Below, one piece after another: positions 10,254 through 20,405 of a stretch of 64,000 nucleotides of DNA. Source of the stretch: Thiobacter sp. AK1 (GTDB taxonomy: Bacteria; Pseudomonadota; Gammaproteobacteria; Burkholderiales; Thiobacteraceae); contig NZ_JBAJEX010000002.1 in the NCBI RefSeq assembly GCF_039822265.1, positions 124,001 through 188,000 of the forward strand. Reading direction: 5' to 3'. Below the pieces are notes generated by a model. That model made no database searches. It was not told the origin of the DNA and saw only the letters and a list, made by a program, of their open reading frames with translations. A program made the translations under genes and the position numbers. The stretch's first letter is position 1. Each line of letters begins with the position of its first letter.

Positions 10254-10501
10254 CGATGATCAAACTGTATTACTTCGCCGCCCTGGTGGACGAGCTGGGA
10301 ACGGCCTACGAGGAAATCGAACTACCGCCCAAAACTGCCACCGTGGCCGACCTGCTGGCCCTGTTGCGGGCCCGGGGCGGGCAGTGGGAAAAGACCTTTG
10401 CCACTGGACTCATGCGCATCACCGTCAACAAGCGGTTCGCCGAAACGGGCACGCCCATCGCCGACGGTGACGAAATCGCCTTCGTGTCGGTGCGCTGTTA
10501 G
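10250..10501 (+). CDS. MoaD/ThiS-like ubiquitin-fold protein lacking C-terminal GG
   Basis: 83 aa (81 from the second ATG at 10256). MIKLYYFAALVDELG, TVADLLALLRARGGQWE and MRITVNKRFAETGTPIADGDEIAF match the MoaD (molybdopterin synthase small subunit) fold. Active MoaD ends in Gly-Gly, which is adenylated and thiocarboxylated. This product ends EIAFVSVRC, so the functional tail is missing and the protein is probably inactive or repurposed. It overlaps the stop of the gspE relic (ATGA), and no moaE, moaB or moeB gene adjoins. Confidence 0.7.
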   Translation: MTMIKLYYFAALVDELGTAYEEIELPPKTATVADLLALLRARGGQWEKTFATGLMRITVNKRFAETGTPIADGDEIAFVSVRC

Positions 10502-10615
10502 GCTGTACTTCGCGCAAGTCAGGGGGATGCCGCGTTGAAAGTGGGGGGGCGGGTGAAGGGACGAACACGCTGCCCTTGATGCGCTGGCTCGGCCCATCGC
10601 CCTGAGCGTGAGCGC

Positions 10616-11344
10616 CTACAGCACGCGCACCACGCTGCCCACCTTGAGGCCCAGGGTCTGGGCAGCATGTCCCTTGGGCACCGCGATTTCCACTAGACCA
10701 ATGCTGTTGCCATACCAGAAGGGGCGACCAGACGGCGCCGCCGAGAAGGTGCGCCCGTGAGGAATGCGGTGCGGGCCGCATTCGACCCAGTTCTTGGCAG
10801 ACAGGCCGGCCGCCGGCAAGCCAGTGAAGCAGTTGCCGTAATGGTCCACGTAGATCACGCGCGCGACAGGCCCGGGCGCGAGCAGCACGTCCAGGGTGGG
10901 CGCGGGTTGCAGGTCTTCTGTGGCCAGGGTCTGACGTGCCAGGCGCGCGGCCATGGGCGCGAACAGATCACGGCCATGGAAGCTCACCGAGAGTTGCGAT
11001 GGCTGCCAGGTGATGTGCCAGATGCGCCGTTCCCGCGCGCGGCTCATCACCACGGACATTAGGCCATTGTCGGGCCCGACGAACCAGCGGCCATCCGCCT
11101 GCACCACCGCTGGCCGGCGACTGCCCCCTACACCCGGGTCTACCACCGCCAGACAGACATCGCCCACGGCAAAGCGTGACGCCAGGGCGGCGAGCAAATG
11201 GGCGCCGGCCTCGATGTCATAGGCGGGCACTTCATGGAGCAGGTCGATCACGGGAATGCCAGGCGCCTGCTGGGCAAACACCGCTTTGACCTGCCCCACG
11301 TAGAGGTCGCTGGCACCGAAATCCGTGAACAGAAACACACTCAT
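10616..11344 (-). CDS. SAM hydroxide adenosyltransferase (DUF62 family)
   Basis: 242 aa from MSVFLFTDFGASDLYVGQVK; five extra N-terminal codons in the longest frame are ignored. DUF62 features are LFTDFG at the N-terminus, HEVPAYDIEAGAHLL, CLAVVDPGVGG, RWFVGPDNGL and the C-terminal GNSIGLVEIAVPKGHAA. Known members hydrolyse S-adenosylmethionine to adenosine and methionine; fluorinase and chlorinase are relatives. It lies just past the terminator of the ribosomal cluster on the same strand, so it needs its own promoter or read-through. Confidence 0.88.
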   Translation of the reverse strand: MSVFLFTDFGASDLYVGQVKAVFAQQAPGIPVIDLLHEVPAYDIEAGAHLLAALASRFAVGDVCLAVVDPGVGGSRRPAVVQADGRWFVGPDNGLMSVVMSRARERRIWHITWQPSQLSVSFHGRDLFAPMAARLARQTLATEDLQPAPTLDVLLAPGPVARVIYVDHYGNCFTGLPAAGLSAKNWVECGPHRIPHGRTFSAAPSGRPFWYGNSIGLVEIAVPKGHAAQTLGLKVGSVVRVL

Positions 11345-11383
11345 GCTCAGCTCCTGCAAGGCACGCGCCGGCGAGGACCCATG

Positions 11384-11412
11384 AAAAAAACCGGGCTTAC
11401 ACCCGGTTTTTT
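11384..11412 (-). terminator. Intrinsic terminator after rplQ
   Basis: The minus strand reads AAAAAACCGGGTGTAAGCCC followed by GGTTTTTTT: an ACCGGG/CCCGGT stem with a 5-nt loop and a T-run, 27 bp after the rplQ stop. It is a near-perfect Rho-independent terminator and is bidirectional in form (A-run on the other side). It closes the 32-kb ribosomal cluster. Confidence 0.93.
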
Positions 11413-11438
11413 CCTGACCGGCCCTGCGTGGGCCCCTT

Positions 11439-11837
11439 TTACTCGGCAGCGCCTTCCGGCGTGGCTTTGGCCGCCGTCTCGGGCCGGTCCAGAAGCTCTA
11501 CGTAAGCCATGGGCGCATTGTCTCCCTGGCGGAAGCCACACTTGAGAATGCGCAGATAACCGCCCGGGCGGTTGCGATAGCGCGGCCCCAGTTCATCGAA
11601 CAGCTTCACCACCATCTCCCGGTCACGGAGGCGGTTGAAAGCCAGGCGGCGATTGGCTAGCGTCGGCTTCTTCCCGAGGGTGATGAGCGGCTCGGCCACG
11701 CGGCGCAGTTCCTTGGCCTTGGGCAGCGTGGTCTTGATGACCTCGTGCCGCAGCAGCGAGTTAGTCATGTTGCGCAGCATGGCCAGGCGGTGGCTGCTGG
11801 TTCGGTTCAGTTTGCGGTTGCCTAGACGGTGACGCAT
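11439..11837 (-). CDS. rplQ: 50S ribosomal protein L17
   Basis: 132 aa. The N-terminus [17 protein letters not shown] and core [25 protein letters not shown] are the L17 signature. The family motif [20 protein letters not shown] is followed by an Ala/Glu-rich tail typical of proteobacterial L17. Last gene of the alpha operon (rpsM-rpsK-rpsD-rpoA-rplQ), 26 bp after rpoA and directly before a strong terminator. Confidence 0.98.
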   Translation of the reverse strand: MRHRLGNRKLNRTSSHRLAMLRNMTNSLLRHEVIKTTLPKAKELRRVAEPLITLGKKPTLANRRLAFNRLRDREMVVKLFDELGPRYRNRPGGYLRILKCGFRQGDNAPMAYVELLDRPETAAKATPEGAAE

Positions 11838-11863
11838 GATTGCCTATCCTTGTGGGTATCTGC

Positions 11864-12853
11864 TTACTTGCCGTGATGCTCAAGCCCAGGCGGCGGCCAA
11901 TTCTCTAGGCGCATGCCGAGGGTGAGCCCTTTGGAAGCAAGCACGTCCTTGATCTCGTTGAGGGACTTGCGGCCTAGGTTGGGCGTTTTGAGCAGTTCGG
12001 TCTCGGTCCGTTGGATCAGATCACCGATGTAGTAGATGTTCTCCGCCTTCAGACAATTGGCGGAACGCACGGTGAGCTCCAGATCGTCCACCGGACGCAG
12101 CAGGATGGGATCGATGGCCGGCGCACGGGGCGCCTCGGTGACGCTGGGCGTGCCCTTCAGTTCGGCAAACACGGACAGCTGGTCCATGAGGATGCGCGCG
12201 GCGTAGCGCACGGCTTCCTCCGGATCCACCACGCCGTTGGTTTCGATGTCCATGACCAGCTTGTCCAGGTCGGTGCGCTGTTCCACACGCGCGCTTTCCA
12301 CGGAGTAACTCACGCGACGCACCGGGCTGAAGGACGCATCCATCATGATGGTGCCGATGGTGTGTTCCTGCTCCTCGATACGGCGCGACGCCACGGGCTG
12401 ATAGCCCCGCCCCTGCTCCACCTTGAGCTCCATGCTAAGCTCGGTGTTGCCTGTAATGTGAGCGATGACATGGTCTGGATTGATGATTTCCACGTCGTGG
12501 GTCGCCTGGATGTCGCCAGCAGTGACTACACCCTTGCCTTTCTTCATCAGGCGCAGCGTCGCCTCGCTACGATTGTGCAGCTTGAGGGCCACCCCCTTGA
12601 GGTTGAGCAGGATGTCGACCACGTCCTCCTGCACGCCTTCGATGGCGGAATACTCGTGCAACACGCCATCGATTCTCACCTGGGTGATGGCATAACCGGG
12701 CATGGAGGAGAGCAGGATGCGGCGCAGGGCGTTGCCCAGCGTATGCCCGTAACCGCGCTCGAACGGCTCCATCACGACGCGGGCGCGCAGCGGCGACAGT
12801 TGCTCCACATCGACGACACGCGGCTTCAGGAATTCGGTAGCGCTGCTTTGCAT
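11864..12853 (-). CDS. rpoA: RNA polymerase alpha subunit
   Basis: 329 aa, usual length. The N-terminal dimerisation domain includes [20 protein letters not shown] and [14 protein letters not shown]. The C-terminal domain, which binds UP elements and activators, includes [20 protein letters not shown] and [18 protein letters not shown]. It lies between rpsD and rplQ as in other proteobacterial alpha operons. Confidence 0.99.
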   Translation of the reverse strand: MQSSATEFLKPRVVDVEQLSPLRARVVMEPFERGYGHTLGNALRRILLSSMPGYAITQVRIDGVLHEYSAIEGVQEDVVDILLNLKGVALKLHNRSEATLRLMKKGKGVVTAGDIQATHDVEIINPDHVIAHITGNTELSMELKVEQGRGYQPVASRRIEEQEHTIGTIMMDASFSPVRRVSYSVESARVEQRTDLDKLVMDIETNGVVDPEEAVRYAARILMDQLSVFAELKGTPSVTEAPRAPAIDPILLRPVDDLELTVRSANCLKAENIYYIGDLIQRTETELLKTPNLGRKSLNEIKDVLASKGLTLGMRLENWPPPGLEHHGK

Positions 12854-12923
12854 GGATGGGTCCTCGTAGCTTTAGCGAGCTCCCGGACACTCTAGGCCCG
12901 GGAAGCCATGTCCTGAGAAGCGG

Positions 12924-13553
12924 TTACTTCGAGTAAAGCTCGATCACGAGATGCTCATTGATGGTGGCCGGCAGATCGGAACGGGCGGGCAGCGACTTGA
13001 ACGTGCCCTTCAGCGCCTTAGTATCCACCGACACCCACTCCGGAAAGCCTCGGCCCTCCGCGGCTTCCACGGCGGCTTTGATGCGCAGCTGGTTCTTGGC
13101 ACGATCCGCCACCTCGATCACGTCACCCGGACGCACGAGATAGGAGGGGATGTTCACGCGCTTGCCGTTCACCAGGATGCCGTTATGCCGCACCACCTGG
13201 CGCGCCTCGGCACGGGAGGCGCCGAAACCCATGCGATAGACCACGTTGTCGAGGCGACTCTCCAGTAGCTGCAGCAGGTTCTCGCCGGTGATGCCCTTGC
13301 GCCGGTCGGCCTCGAAATAATAGCCGCGGAACTGGCGTTCCAGCACGCCGTAGACGCGACGCATCTTCTGCTTCTCGCGCAGCTGTTTGCCGTAGTCGGA
13401 CAGGCGCGCGCCGCTGCGCTGACCATGCTGACCGGGGGCGTAGCTCCGGCGCTCGATGGCACACTTGTCGGTGAAGCACTTCTCACCCTTAAGGAACAGC
13501 TTTTCGCCCTCGCGGCGGCACTGGCGGCACTTGGGATCGGTATTACGGGCCAC
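12924..13553 (-). CDS. rpsD: 30S ribosomal protein S4 (zinc-type)
   Basis: 209 aa. It binds 16S rRNA early in 30S assembly; in E. coli it represses the alpha operon. The N-terminus has four cysteines (C9, C12, C26, C31 in [19 protein letters not shown]...DKC), the zinc-binding form. The S4 RNA-binding domain follows ([15 protein letters not shown] through [22 protein letters not shown]). The gene is 15 bp after rpsK. Confidence 0.98.
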   Translation of the reverse strand: MARNTDPKCRQCRREGEKLFLKGEKCFTDKCAIERRSYAPGQHGQRSGARLSDYGKQLREKQKMRRVYGVLERQFRGYYFEADRRKGITGENLLQLLESRLDNVVYRMGFGASRAEARQVVRHNGILVNGKRVNIPSYLVRPGDVIEVADRAKNQLRIKAAVEAAEGRGFPEWVSVDTKALKGTFKSLPARSDLPATINEHLVIELYSK

Positions 13554-13568
13554 GGTGATTCTCCTAGC

Positions 13569-13961
13569 TTAGATGCGGCGCTTCTTCGGAGGACGGCAGC
13601 CATTGTGCGGCACCGGCGTCACATCCGCGATCTGGGTGATCTTGAAGCCGACGGCATTGAGCGCACGCACCGCAGATTCGCGCCCGGGCCCCGGCCCCTT
13701 GATGCGCACCTCCAGATTCTTCACGCCGTACTCCTGGGCCGCTTTGCCGGCCGCCTCGGCCGCCACCTGGGCAGCAAAGGGCGTGCTCTTGCGCGAGCCC
13801 TTGAAGCCGACACCGCCGGCGGTGGCCCAGGCCAAGGCATTGCCTTGACGGTCGGTGATAGTCACGATGGTGTTGTTGAAGGAAGCGTGGATGTGGGCAA
13901 TGCCCTCGGCCACGTTTTTCTTGACCTTCTTGCGCACCCGGGTGGTGGTCTTGGTTGCCAT
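13569..13961 (-). CDS. rpsK: 30S ribosomal protein S11
   Basis: 130 aa. Platform protein next to S6-S18 and the mRNA exit. [40 protein letters not shown] and the basic terminus [12 protein letters not shown] identify it. It sits between rpsM (37 bp) and rpsD (15 bp). Confidence 0.98.
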   Translation of the reverse strand: MATKTTTRVRKKVKKNVAEGIAHIHASFNNTIVTITDRQGNALAWATAGGVGFKGSRKSTPFAAQVAAEAAGKAAQEYGVKNLEVRIKGPGPGRESAVRALNAVGFKITQIADVTPVPHNGCRPPKKRRI

Positions 13962-13998
13962 GGCTGAAATCGTCCTTTAGTGCTGGCTGCGGCTGGCG

Positions 13999-14361
13999 TT
14001 ACTTGCTGGCACGGATGGCCTTGCGTGGACCCTTGCGAGTGCGCGCGTTGGTGCGCGTACGTTGCCCGCGCACCGGCAGGCCGCGCCGGTGCCGCTGGCC
14101 ACGGTAGCAGCCGAGGTCCATCAAACGCTTGATGTTCATAGTCACTTCGCGCCGCAGGTCGCCTTCCACCGTGTACTTGCCCACCTCGTCACGCAGACGA
14201 TCCAAGTCGCTGTCGTTGAGATCCTTGATCTTGGTGGCGGGATTCACGCCCGCCGCCTCACAAATCTTGCGCGCGCGCGAGCGGCCGATGCCATAGATCG
14301 CGGTCAACGCGATCACGGCGTGCTGGTGGTTGGGGATGTTTACCCCGGCGATACGGGCCAT
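13999..14361 (-). CDS. rpsM: 30S ribosomal protein S13
   Basis: 120 aa. [30 protein letters not shown] at the N-terminus and the C-terminal [19 protein letters not shown] tail that reaches the tRNAs in the A and P sites. First gene of the alpha operon here. A promoter-like pair lies in the 84-bp gap after rpmJ, so the alpha operon may be transcribed separately from spc. Confidence 0.98.
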   Translation of the reverse strand: MARIAGVNIPNHQHAVIALTAIYGIGRSRARKICEAAGVNPATKIKDLNDSDLDRLRDEVGKYTVEGDLRREVTMNIKRLMDLGCYRGQRHRRGLPVRGQRTRTNARTRKGPRKAIRASK

Positions 14362-14406
14362 TCCGTTACTCCTTGCAGAAAGCTTTCCGCAAACCGAAAA
14401 CTGCTA

Positions 14407-14435
14407 AGTTTAACAATAAAGCAGAGGCCTATCAA
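14407..14435 (-). promoter_or_regulatory. Candidate sigma70 promoter for the alpha operon
   Basis: On the minus strand TTGATA (14435-14430) and TAAACT (14412-14407) are separated by exactly 17 bp in an AT-richer gap upstream of rpsM. Two mismatches to each consensus hexamer at most. Predicted only from spacing and match. Confidence 0.5.
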
Positions 14436-14445
14436 GCAACCGGCA

Positions 14446-14559
14446 TCAGCCCTGACGCTGCTTGTGACGGGGGTCGGCGCAGATCACCCGCACCACGCCC
14501 TTGCGCCGCACGATCTTGCATTTGCGGCAAATTTTCTTGACCGATGCTTGCACTCGCAT
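14446..14559 (-). CDS. rpmJ: 50S ribosomal protein L36 (zinc-type)
   Basis: 37 aa: [20 protein letters not shown] then [18 protein letters not shown]11, C14, C27 and His32 form the zinc ribbon of the C+ type, so no zinc-independent replacement is implied. GGAG (14567-14570 on the complement) precedes the ATG. It lies in the standard position between infA and rpsM. Confidence 0.95.
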   Translation of the reverse strand: MRVQASVKKICRKCKIVRRKGVVRVICADPRHKQRQG

Positions 14560-14611
14560 GTTGGTTCTCCTGTTTCGTTCCTGCCGGGCCGCTTGGGCGA
14601 ACCGGCCCGAT

Positions 14612-14830
14612 TCACTTGGCGCGGTAGATGATGCGGCCGCGGGTCAGGTCGTAGGGTGTGAGCTCCACGGTCACCTTGTCCCCGGGCAGGATGCGGATGT
14701 AATGCATGCGCATCTTGCCCGAGATATAGCCCAGTATCACGTGGCCGTTTTCCAGTTTGACCCGGAACGTCGCGTTGGGGAGGTTCTCCAGCACCTCACC
14801 CTGCATCTCGATCGTGTCTTCCTTGGCCAT
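14612..14830 (-). CDS. infA: Translation initiation factor IF-1
   Basis: 72 aa, the usual length. It occupies the 30S A site during initiation. [40 protein letters not shown] and [12 protein letters not shown] are the S1-like OB-fold. Only 17 bp separate it from secY; infA between secY and rpmJ is the usual betaproteobacterial order. Confidence 0.98.
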   Translation of the reverse strand: MAKEDTIEMQGEVLENLPNATFRVKLENGHVILGYISGKMRMHYIRILPGDKVTVELTPYDLTRGRIIYRAK

Positions 14831-14847
14831 ACAACCGCCGCTATCGC

Positions 14848-16173
14848 CTAGCGCACCAGACCACCCTTGAAATTGGCCTTCTTGAGCAGGCTTTCATACT
14901 GGTGGCTCAGCATGTAGGCCTGGACTTGGGCCATGAAGTCCATGGTCACCACCACGATGATCAGAAGCGACGTGCCACCGAAATAAAAGGGCACGTTGTA
15001 CTTCAGGATCAAAAATTCGGGCAGCAGGCACACCAGGGTAATGTAGAGCGCCCCCACCAGGGTCAGCCGCATGGTGATTTTCTCGATGTAGCGCGCGGTC
15101 TGCTCGCCCGGCCGGATACCAGGCAGGAAGGCGCCACTCTTTTTCAGATTCTCCGCGGTCTCCTTGGGGTTGAACACCAAGGCCGTGTAGAAGAAGCAGA
15201 AAAAGATGATCGCCGCGGCATACAGCATCACGTACAACGGTTGCCCCGGCGATAGCGCGCCGGCGATGTCCTTTAGCCAGAGCAGTTTGTCACTCTGACC
15301 GAACCAGCCTGCCAGCGTCGCCGGAAACAGAATGATGCTGGACGCGAAAATCGGCGGGATCACCCCCGACATGTTCAGCTTCAACGGCAGATGCGTGCTC
15401 TGGCCGGCATAGATCCGGTTGCCCACCTGGCGCTTGGCATAGTTCACCGTGATCTTGCGCTGGCCCCGTTCCACGAACACCACGAGGTAAGTGACCAGCA
15501 CCACGCCGGCGAAGATCGACAACGCCAGCGGGATGGAGAAGGCTCCGGTTCGCACGAGATCCAGCGTACCGCCGATAGCCCGCGGCAGGCCGGCAACGAT
15601 GCCCGCGAAGATGATCAGCGAAATACCATTGCCGATCCCCCGCTCGGTGATCTGTTCCCCCAGCCACATCAGGAACATGGTCCCAGCAGTAAGCGTGATC
15701 ACGGTGGTGATGCGAAACATGAACCCCGGTTCCAGCACCAGCCCCTGTTGCGATTCCAGGGCGATGGCTATCCCCAGCGACTGAAAGAAAGCCAGCGCCA
15801 CCGTACCATAGCGGGTGTACTGGGTGATCTTGCGCCGACCCGCTTCTCCTTCTTTCTTGAGCGCTTCCAACTGCGGCGACACCACCGTCAAAAGCTGCAT
15901 GATGATGGACGCCGAAATGTAGGGCATGATGCCCAGTGCCAGCACCGAAAAGCGTGACAACGCGCCCCCGGAGAACATGTTGAACATACCCAGGATGCCG
16001 CTTTGCTGGCCTTCGAACAGGGCTTTGAGTTGTTCCGGATCGATGCCCGGTACCGGGATATGGGTGCCGATACGGAACACCACCAGCGCGCCCAAAAGGA
16101 ACAGCAGGCGCCGCTTCAGGTCGCCCAGCTTGGCACCCGCGAGGGCGCCGGCTACACCACTGGCGAGGGCCAA
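14848..16173 (-). CDS. secY: Preprotein translocase subunit SecY
   Basis: 441 aa, ten hydrophobic helices. Key landmarks are [11 protein letters not shown] after TM1, the plug region [37 protein letters not shown], and the cytosolic C5 loop [18 protein letters not shown] with the conserved Arg that contacts SecA and the ribosome. It forms the channel with SecE (encoded at 41.7 kb). Downstream of rplO by 8 bp. Confidence 0.98.
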   Translation of the reverse strand: MALASGVAGALAGAKLGDLKRRLLFLLGALVVFRIGTHIPVPGIDPEQLKALFEGQQSGILGMFNMFSGGALSRFSVLALGIMPYISASIIMQLLTVVSPQLEALKKEGEAGRRKITQYTRYGTVALAFFQSLGIAIALESQQGLVLEPGFMFRITTVITLTAGTMFLMWLGEQITERGIGNGISLIIFAGIVAGLPRAIGGTLDLVRTGAFSIPLALSIFAGVVLVTYLVVFVERGQRKITVNYAKRQVGNRIYAGQSTHLPLKLNMSGVIPPIFASSIILFPATLAGWFGQSDKLLWLKDIAGALSPGQPLYVMLYAAAIIFFCFFYTALVFNPKETAENLKKSGAFLPGIRPGEQTARYIEKITMRLTLVGALYITLVCLLPEFLILKYNVPFYFGGTSLLIIVVVTMDFMAQVQAYMLSHQYESLLKKANFKGGLVR

Positions 16174-16181
16174 GGGCGCTC

Positions 16182-16616
16182 CTATTCGACGATCTTGCCG
16201 CCCGCAGCCTCGATGGCCGCGCGCGCACCTTTGGTAACACCCACGCCCTGCACGGTGAGGGCGCGGTCGATGCGACCGGATAGCACGATCTTGGCCGCCG
16301 ACGCTCGCGCCGGCACCAAGCCCGCTTGTTTCAGACTCAGCAAGTCCACCTGGTCGCCGGGCAGTTGTTTCAGCGCATAGAGCATCACTTCGGCGACCTC
16401 ACCGTTGCTAGGGGAGACAAAACCCCGCTTGGGCAGGCGACGCTGCAACGGCATTTGCCCGCCTTCGAAGCCCACCTTGTGGAAGCCACCGGCGCGCGAC
16501 TTCTGACCCTTGTGCCCGCGGCCGCAGGTCTTGCCCAAACCGCTGCCGATGCCTCGACCGACACGTTTCTTGGCGTGGGTGGCGCCCGCGGCGGGTTTGA
16601 TGGTGTTCAGTCGCAT
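16182..16616 (-). CDS. rplO: 50S ribosomal protein L15
   Basis: 144 aa. The Gly/Arg-rich N-terminus ([40 protein letters not shown]) is characteristic; the C-terminal domain follows. Two bp after rpmD, before secY. Confidence 0.97.
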   Translation of the reverse strand: MRLNTIKPAAGATHAKKRVGRGIGSGLGKTCGRGHKGQKSRAGGFHKVGFEGGQMPLQRRLPKRGFVSPSNGEVAEVMLYALKQLPGDQVDLLSLKQAGLVPARASAAKIVLSGRIDRALTVQGVGVTKGARAAIEAAGGKIVE

Positions 16617-16618
16617 GT

Positions 16619-16807
16619 TCAGCCCTCACACTTCACCAGATACGACACCTTGTTAATCATGCCGCGCACCGCCGGTGTATCCTCCAGTTCCACTGTCTGA
16701 TTGAGGCGGCGCAGACCCAGACCGCGCACGCACTCACGATGGGACCGGATGGTGCCGATCGTGCTTTTCACCAGCGTGACTTTGATTTTCTTAGGAGTAT
16801 TCGCCAT
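16619..16807 (-). CDS. rpmD: 50S ribosomal protein L30
   Basis: 62 aa. [40 protein letters not shown] and the end [12 protein letters not shown] match bacterial L30. It is packed between rpsE (3 bp) and rplO (2 bp). Confidence 0.97.
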   Translation of the reverse strand: MANTPKKIKVTLVKSTIGTIRSHRECVRGLGLRRLNQTVELEDTPAVRGMINKVSYLVKCEG

Positions 16808-16810
16808 GGC

Positions 16811-17317
16811 TTATCCCACGATCTCTTCCACGCGCTTGCCGCGTTTTGCCGCCACCTCCGCCGGCGTGGACTGCTTGAGCAAGCCATCCAGAGTGGCGCG
16901 CACCACGTTGTATGGATTGGTGGAGCCGATGCACTTGCACATCACGTCGGTCACGCCCATCACTTCGAACACCGCTCGCATAGCACCGCCCGCAATGATG
17001 CCGGTACCTTCGGAGGCAGGCTGCATGATTACCTTGGAAGCGCCATGATGACCGATCACGGCATGCTGCAGCGTCCCTTTCTTGAGGGGGATTTTGACCA
17101 TGTTGCGTCGCGCCTCTTCCATGGCCTTCTGCACCGCCACCGGGACTTCCTTGGCCTTGCCCTTGCCCATGCCGATACCGCCATCGCCATCGCCGACCAC
17201 CGTCAGCGCCGCAAAACCTAGGATGCGACCGCCCTTCACCACCTTGGTGACGCGGTTGACCGAGATCATTTTTTCCCGCAGGCCGTCGCCGCGCTCTTCC
17301 GTTTCCATTTTTGCCAT
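16811..17317 (-). CDS. rpsE: 30S ribosomal protein S5
   Basis: 168 aa. The double-stranded RNA-binding N-domain reads [20 protein letters not shown], followed by [20 protein letters not shown] and the C-domain [19 protein letters not shown]. The GGRI loop region is where spectinomycin-resistance changes map in E. coli; the loop looks wild type. Confidence 0.98.
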   Translation of the reverse strand: MAKMETEERGDGLREKMISVNRVTKVVKGGRILGFAALTVVGDGDGGIGMGKGKAKEVPVAVQKAMEEARRNMVKIPLKKGTLQHAVIGHHGASKVIMQPASEGTGIIAGGAMRAVFEVMGVTDVMCKCIGSTNPYNVVRATLDGLLKQSTPAEVAAKRGKRVEEIVG

Positions 17318-17329
17318 GTTCTACCTCGA

Positions 17330-17683
17330 TTAGAACTGCAGGCCGCCTTCGCGGGCCGCTTCCGCCAAGGCCTTGACACGCCCGTGATAGCGGAACCCGG
17401 AGCGGTCGAATGCCACCTTCTCGATCCCGAGTCGCTTGGCCCGTTCCGCGATCAGCTTGCCCACACGGGCAGCCGCAGCGATGTTGCCCCCGTTGGACAG
17501 CTCACTGCGCAAGCCCTTGTCGAGGGTGGAGGCCGATGCCAGCACCTTGCCACCACTGGGATCGATGATCTGCGCATAAATGTGACAATTGGTGCGATGC
17601 ACCGCCAGCCGCACCGCCTTGAGCTCGGCGATTTTGGCACGGGTTTTGCGTGCGCGACGCAGACGAGCCTGTTTTTTGTCCAT
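17330..17683 (-). CDS. rplR: 50S ribosomal protein L18
   Basis: 117 aa. It carries 5S rRNA into the 50S subunit. [40 protein letters not shown] and [20 protein letters not shown] identify it. 13 bp after rplF. Confidence 0.98.
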   Translation of the reverse strand: MDKKQARLRRARKTRAKIAELKAVRLAVHRTNCHIYAQIIDPSGGKVLASASTLDKGLRSELSNGGNIAAAARVGKLIAERAKRLGIEKVAFDRSGFRYHGRVKALAEAAREGGLQF

Positions 17684-17695
17684 GATGTATGCCTC

Positions 17696-18229
17696 TTACT
17701 TCTTCTTGGTCTCTTTCAGGACCACCACTTCGTCCGCATAGCGCACGCCCTTGCCCTTGTAGGGTTCGGGCGGACGGTAGGCGCGAATCTCCGCGGCGAC
17801 CTGGCCGACCACCTGTTTGTCCGCCCCCTTGAGGATGATTTCGGTCTGACTGGGGGTTTCCACTTTAACGCCCAGTGGCATCTTGTGCTCCACCGGATGA
17901 GAGAATCCCAGCGCGAGGGACAGCACATCCCCTTTCGCTTGGGCACGGTAACCCACCCCCACCAGCGCCAGCCTGCGCTCGAAACCCTTGCTCACGCCAT
18001 GCACCATGTTGGCGAGCAGCGCGCGCATGGTGCCAGACATGGCGTGGGCCGCGTGCCCCTCGGCCACCTGCTCCACCTTGAGCCATTCGCCTTCGCGCAC
18101 GACTTTGACGGCGGGGTGTTGGCGCTGCTTGAGGGTGCCGAGGGGGCCCTTGACTACGATCTCCTCTGCGCCAAGGGTCACTTCCACCCCGGCTGGAACT
18201 TGAATCGGATTTTTTGCCACGCGAGACAT
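17696..18229 (-). CDS. rplF: 50S ribosomal protein L6
   Basis: 177 aa. [27 protein letters not shown] and the C-terminal [20 protein letters not shown] motif, which lies near the factor-binding site, are family hallmarks. 13 bp after rpsH. Confidence 0.98.
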   Translation of the reverse strand: MSRVAKNPIQVPAGVEVTLGAEEIVVKGPLGTLKQRQHPAVKVVREGEWLKVEQVAEGHAAHAMSGTMRALLANMVHGVSKGFERRLALVGVGYRAQAKGDVLSLALGFSHPVEHKMPLGVKVETPSQTEIILKGADKQVVGQVAAEIRAYRPPEPYKGKGVRYADEVVVLKETKKK

Positions 18230-18241
18230 GTTCGTTCCCCG

Positions 18242-18637
18242 TTATGCCACGATACAGAGGACTTCACCGCCCACGCCGGCCGCACGCGCCTGGCGATCGG
18301 TCATCACGCCTTTGGGCGTCGAGACGATGCTGATACCGAGGCCGTTCATTACCCGTGGCAAATCTTTGGCGCCACGGTAAATGCGCAAACCAGGACGGGA
18401 GACACGCTCGATGCGCTCGATCACCGGCCGCCCTGCGTAATACTTGAGGCTGATGTCGAGCTGCGGCTTGCCGTCGTTGTCGCGCACCAGGAAATCCTGG
18501 ATGTAGCCTTCGTCCTTGAGCACTTTGGCAATCGCCACCTTGAGCTTGGACGAGGGTACTGAGACACTGGCCTTTTCCGCACGCTGGGCGTTGCGGATGC
18601 GGGTCAGCATGTCGGAAATGGGATCACTCATGCTCAT
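18242..18637 (-). CDS. rpsH: 30S ribosomal protein S8
   Basis: 131 aa. In E. coli it represses the spc operon by binding L5 m[21 protein letters not shown] at the N-terminus and [20 protein letters not shown] plus GGEVLCIVA at the C-terminus. The longest start gives two extra residues (MS) before MSDPI; either ATG is possible. Confidence 0.98.
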   Translation of the reverse strand: MSMSDPISDMLTRIRNAQRAEKASVSVPSSKLKVAIAKVLKDEGYIQDFLVRDNDGKPQLDISLKYYAGRPVIERIERVSRPGLRIYRGAKDLPRVMNGLGISIVSTPKGVMTDRQARAAGVGGEVLCIVA

Positions 18638-18648
18638 GTTTCACGCCC

Positions 18649-18954
18649 TCACCAGCTGGCCTTGACCACACCCGGGATCTCACCGGCCATGGCAAACTCG
18701 CGCACCTTGTTACGGGACAGACCGAACTTGCGGAAATAGCCACGCGGACGACCGGTCAGCGCGCAGCGATTGCGCAGGCGCACCGGACTGGCATTGCGCG
18801 GCAACTGCTGCAACTTCATGCGCGCCTCATAGCGCTCTTCGTCGGAGGCTTTGCCATTGTTGACGATGGCGAGCAGCTGAGCGCGCTTGGCGGCGTATTT
18901 AGCCACCAGCTTGCGGCGCTTCTGTTCGCGGTTCTTGAGTGCTAACTTGGCCAT
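18649..18954 (-). CDS. rpsN: 30S ribosomal protein S14 (zinc-independent)
   Basis: 101 aa from [20 protein letters not shown]; upstream in-frame codons are ignored because they overlap rplE and are unconserved. [20 protein letters not shown] and [17 protein letters not shown] identify S14. It has the long form without a CxxC pair, so it does not need zinc, unlike L36 and S4 in the same cluster. Confidence 0.97.
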   Translation of the reverse strand: MAKLALKNREQKRRKLVAKYAAKRAQLLAIVNNGKASDEERYEARMKLQQLPRNASPVRLRNRCALTGRPRGYFRKFGLSRNKVREFAMAGEIPGVVKASW

Positions 18955-18961
18955 AGCAACC

Positions 18962-19501
18962 TCAGTTCTTGAACGGGAAGCTGAAAGCCGCCAGCAGAGC
19001 ACGGCCTTCCTTGTCGGTCTTGGCGGTGGTGGTGATAGTGATGTTCAGGCCACGCAGCGCGTCGATCTTGTCATATTCGATTTCCGGGAAGATGATCTGC
19101 TCTTTCACGCCCATGTTGAAATTGCCGCGTCCATCGAACGAACGCCCGGAAATACCACGGAAGTCGCGGATGCGTGGAATGGCGATGTTGATCAGCCGAT
19201 CCAGGAACTCATACATGCGCGCCTTACGTAACGTGACCATGCAACCGATCGGGTAGCCCTGGCGAATCTTGAAGGCGGCGATTGATTTGCGCGCCTTGGT
19301 GATCACCGGCTTTTGCCCGGCGATCTTTGCCAGATCACCCACCGCGTGCTCCAGCACCTTTTTGTCGCCGACGGCCTCGCCCACACCCATGTTCAGGGTG
19401 ATTTTTTCGATGCGCGGCACTTCCATCACGGACTTGTACCCGAACTCCTTCATGAGCCGGGGCACGACCTGTTCCTTGTAGAAATCTTGCAAGCGAGCCA
19501 T
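18962..19501 (-). CDS. rplE: 50S ribosomal protein L5
   Basis: 179 aa. It binds 5S rRNA and the P-site t[63 protein letters not shown] and [20 protein letters not shown] are typical. 7 bp upstream of rpsN. Confidence 0.98.
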   Translation of the reverse strand: MARLQDFYKEQVVPRLMKEFGYKSVMEVPRIEKITLNMGVGEAVGDKKVLEHAVGDLAKIAGQKPVITKARKSIAAFKIRQGYPIGCMVTLRKARMYEFLDRLINIAIPRIRDFRGISGRSFDGRGNFNMGVKEQIIFPEIEYDKIDALRGLNITITTTAKTDKEGRALLAAFSFPFKN

Positions 19502-19510
19502 GGCTTTTCC

Positions 19511-19828
19511 TTATGCGTCGACCACTTCGCCGTTGGACTTGAAGTAACGGACCTTGCGTCCGTCCTCCAGCACGCGAAAGCCCACCCGATCGGGTTTCTG
19601 GGTCACCGGATTGAACAGCGCCACGTTGGAAATGTGGATGGGCATTTCCTTTTCCACAATGCCGCCGGCCACGCCACGCAGGGGATTGGGCTTTTGGTGC
19701 TTCTTGACCCGGTTCACGCCCTCCACCACCACGCGCTCGTCATCCACCACGCGCAGCACGATGCCGCGCCGCCCTTTGTCTTTGCCGGTGAGGACGATGA
19801 CATCGTCCCCTTTCCTGATCTTGCGCAT
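19511..19828 (-). CDS. rplX: 50S ribosomal protein L24
   Basis: 105 aa. An assembly-initiator protein with a KOW motif: [40 protein letters not shown], followed by [19 protein letters not shown] and the conserved [10 protein letters not shown]. 9 bp after rplN. Confidence 0.98.
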   Translation of the reverse strand: MRKIRKGDDVIVLTGKDKGRRGIVLRVVDDERVVVEGVNRVKKHQKPNPLRGVAGGIVEKEMPIHISNVALFNPVTQKPDRVGFRVLEDGRKVRYFKSNGEVVDA

Positions 19829-19837
19829 GTTTGCTCC

Positions 19838-20206
19838 TTACAGCACTTCCGGCGCGAGCGAGACGATCTTCATGAAGCGCTCAGTTCTGAGCTCACGCGT
19901 CACCGGCCCGAAAATGCGCGTGCCAATCGGCTCCAGCTTGTTGTTGAGCAGCACAGCCGCGTTGCCGTCGAACTTGATCAGCGAGCCGTCGGGACGGCGC
20001 ACACCCTTGGCGGTGCGCACCACCACGGCGTTGTAGATCTCGCCTTTTTTGACGCGCCCGCGGGGCGCAGCATCCTTGACACTGACTTTGATGATGTCGC
20101 CAATGTTGGCGTAACGACGCTTGGAGCCACCCAACACCTTGATGCACATCACGGTGCGCGCACCCGTGTTGTCGGCGACGTCCAGCATGGACTCGGTTTG
20201 AATCAT
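19838..20206 (-). CDS. rplN: 50S ribosomal protein L14
   Basis: 122 aa. [40 protein letters not shown] and [13 protein letters not shown] match L14, which forms inter-subunit bridges. First gene after a 199-bp gap from rpsQ; the gap contains a promoter-like site but also leader sequence. Confidence 0.98.
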   Translation of the reverse strand: MIQTESMLDVADNTGARTVMCIKVLGGSKRRYANIGDIIKVSVKDAAPRGRVKKGEIYNAVVVRTAKGVRRPDGSLIKFDGNAAVLLNNKLEPIGTRIFGPVTRELRTERFMKIVSLAPEVL

Positions 20207-20372
20207 GGTCTGTTCTCCAACTTAATCCGTCTCGTGTCGCGGCGGGGGCGGAAGCAGCGGGCCCAGCAAGCGGCACAACCTGCCGACGGTCAGTTTTGGT
20301 GGCCCGCCTCCGGCCCCGTTGCGTCCCCATCATGGCAGGGGGGCGGCCGAGGCGCGCCAGCGAAAGGGCGAA

Positions 20373-20401
20373 ATTATAGCGCGGCGAAATTAGCCACGCA
20401 A
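20373..20401 (-). promoter_or_regulatory. Sigma70-like promoter ahead of rplN (spc operon)
   Basis: On the minus strand TTGCGT (20401-20396), a 17-bp spacer, and a consensus TATAAT (20378-20373). It lies 5 bp past the rpsQ stop codon and about 165 bp before rplN, so it would give a leader of roughly 160 nt. This separates the S10 and spc operons at the same gene boundary as in E. coli. Confidence 0.75.
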
Positions 20402-20405
20402 GAAT

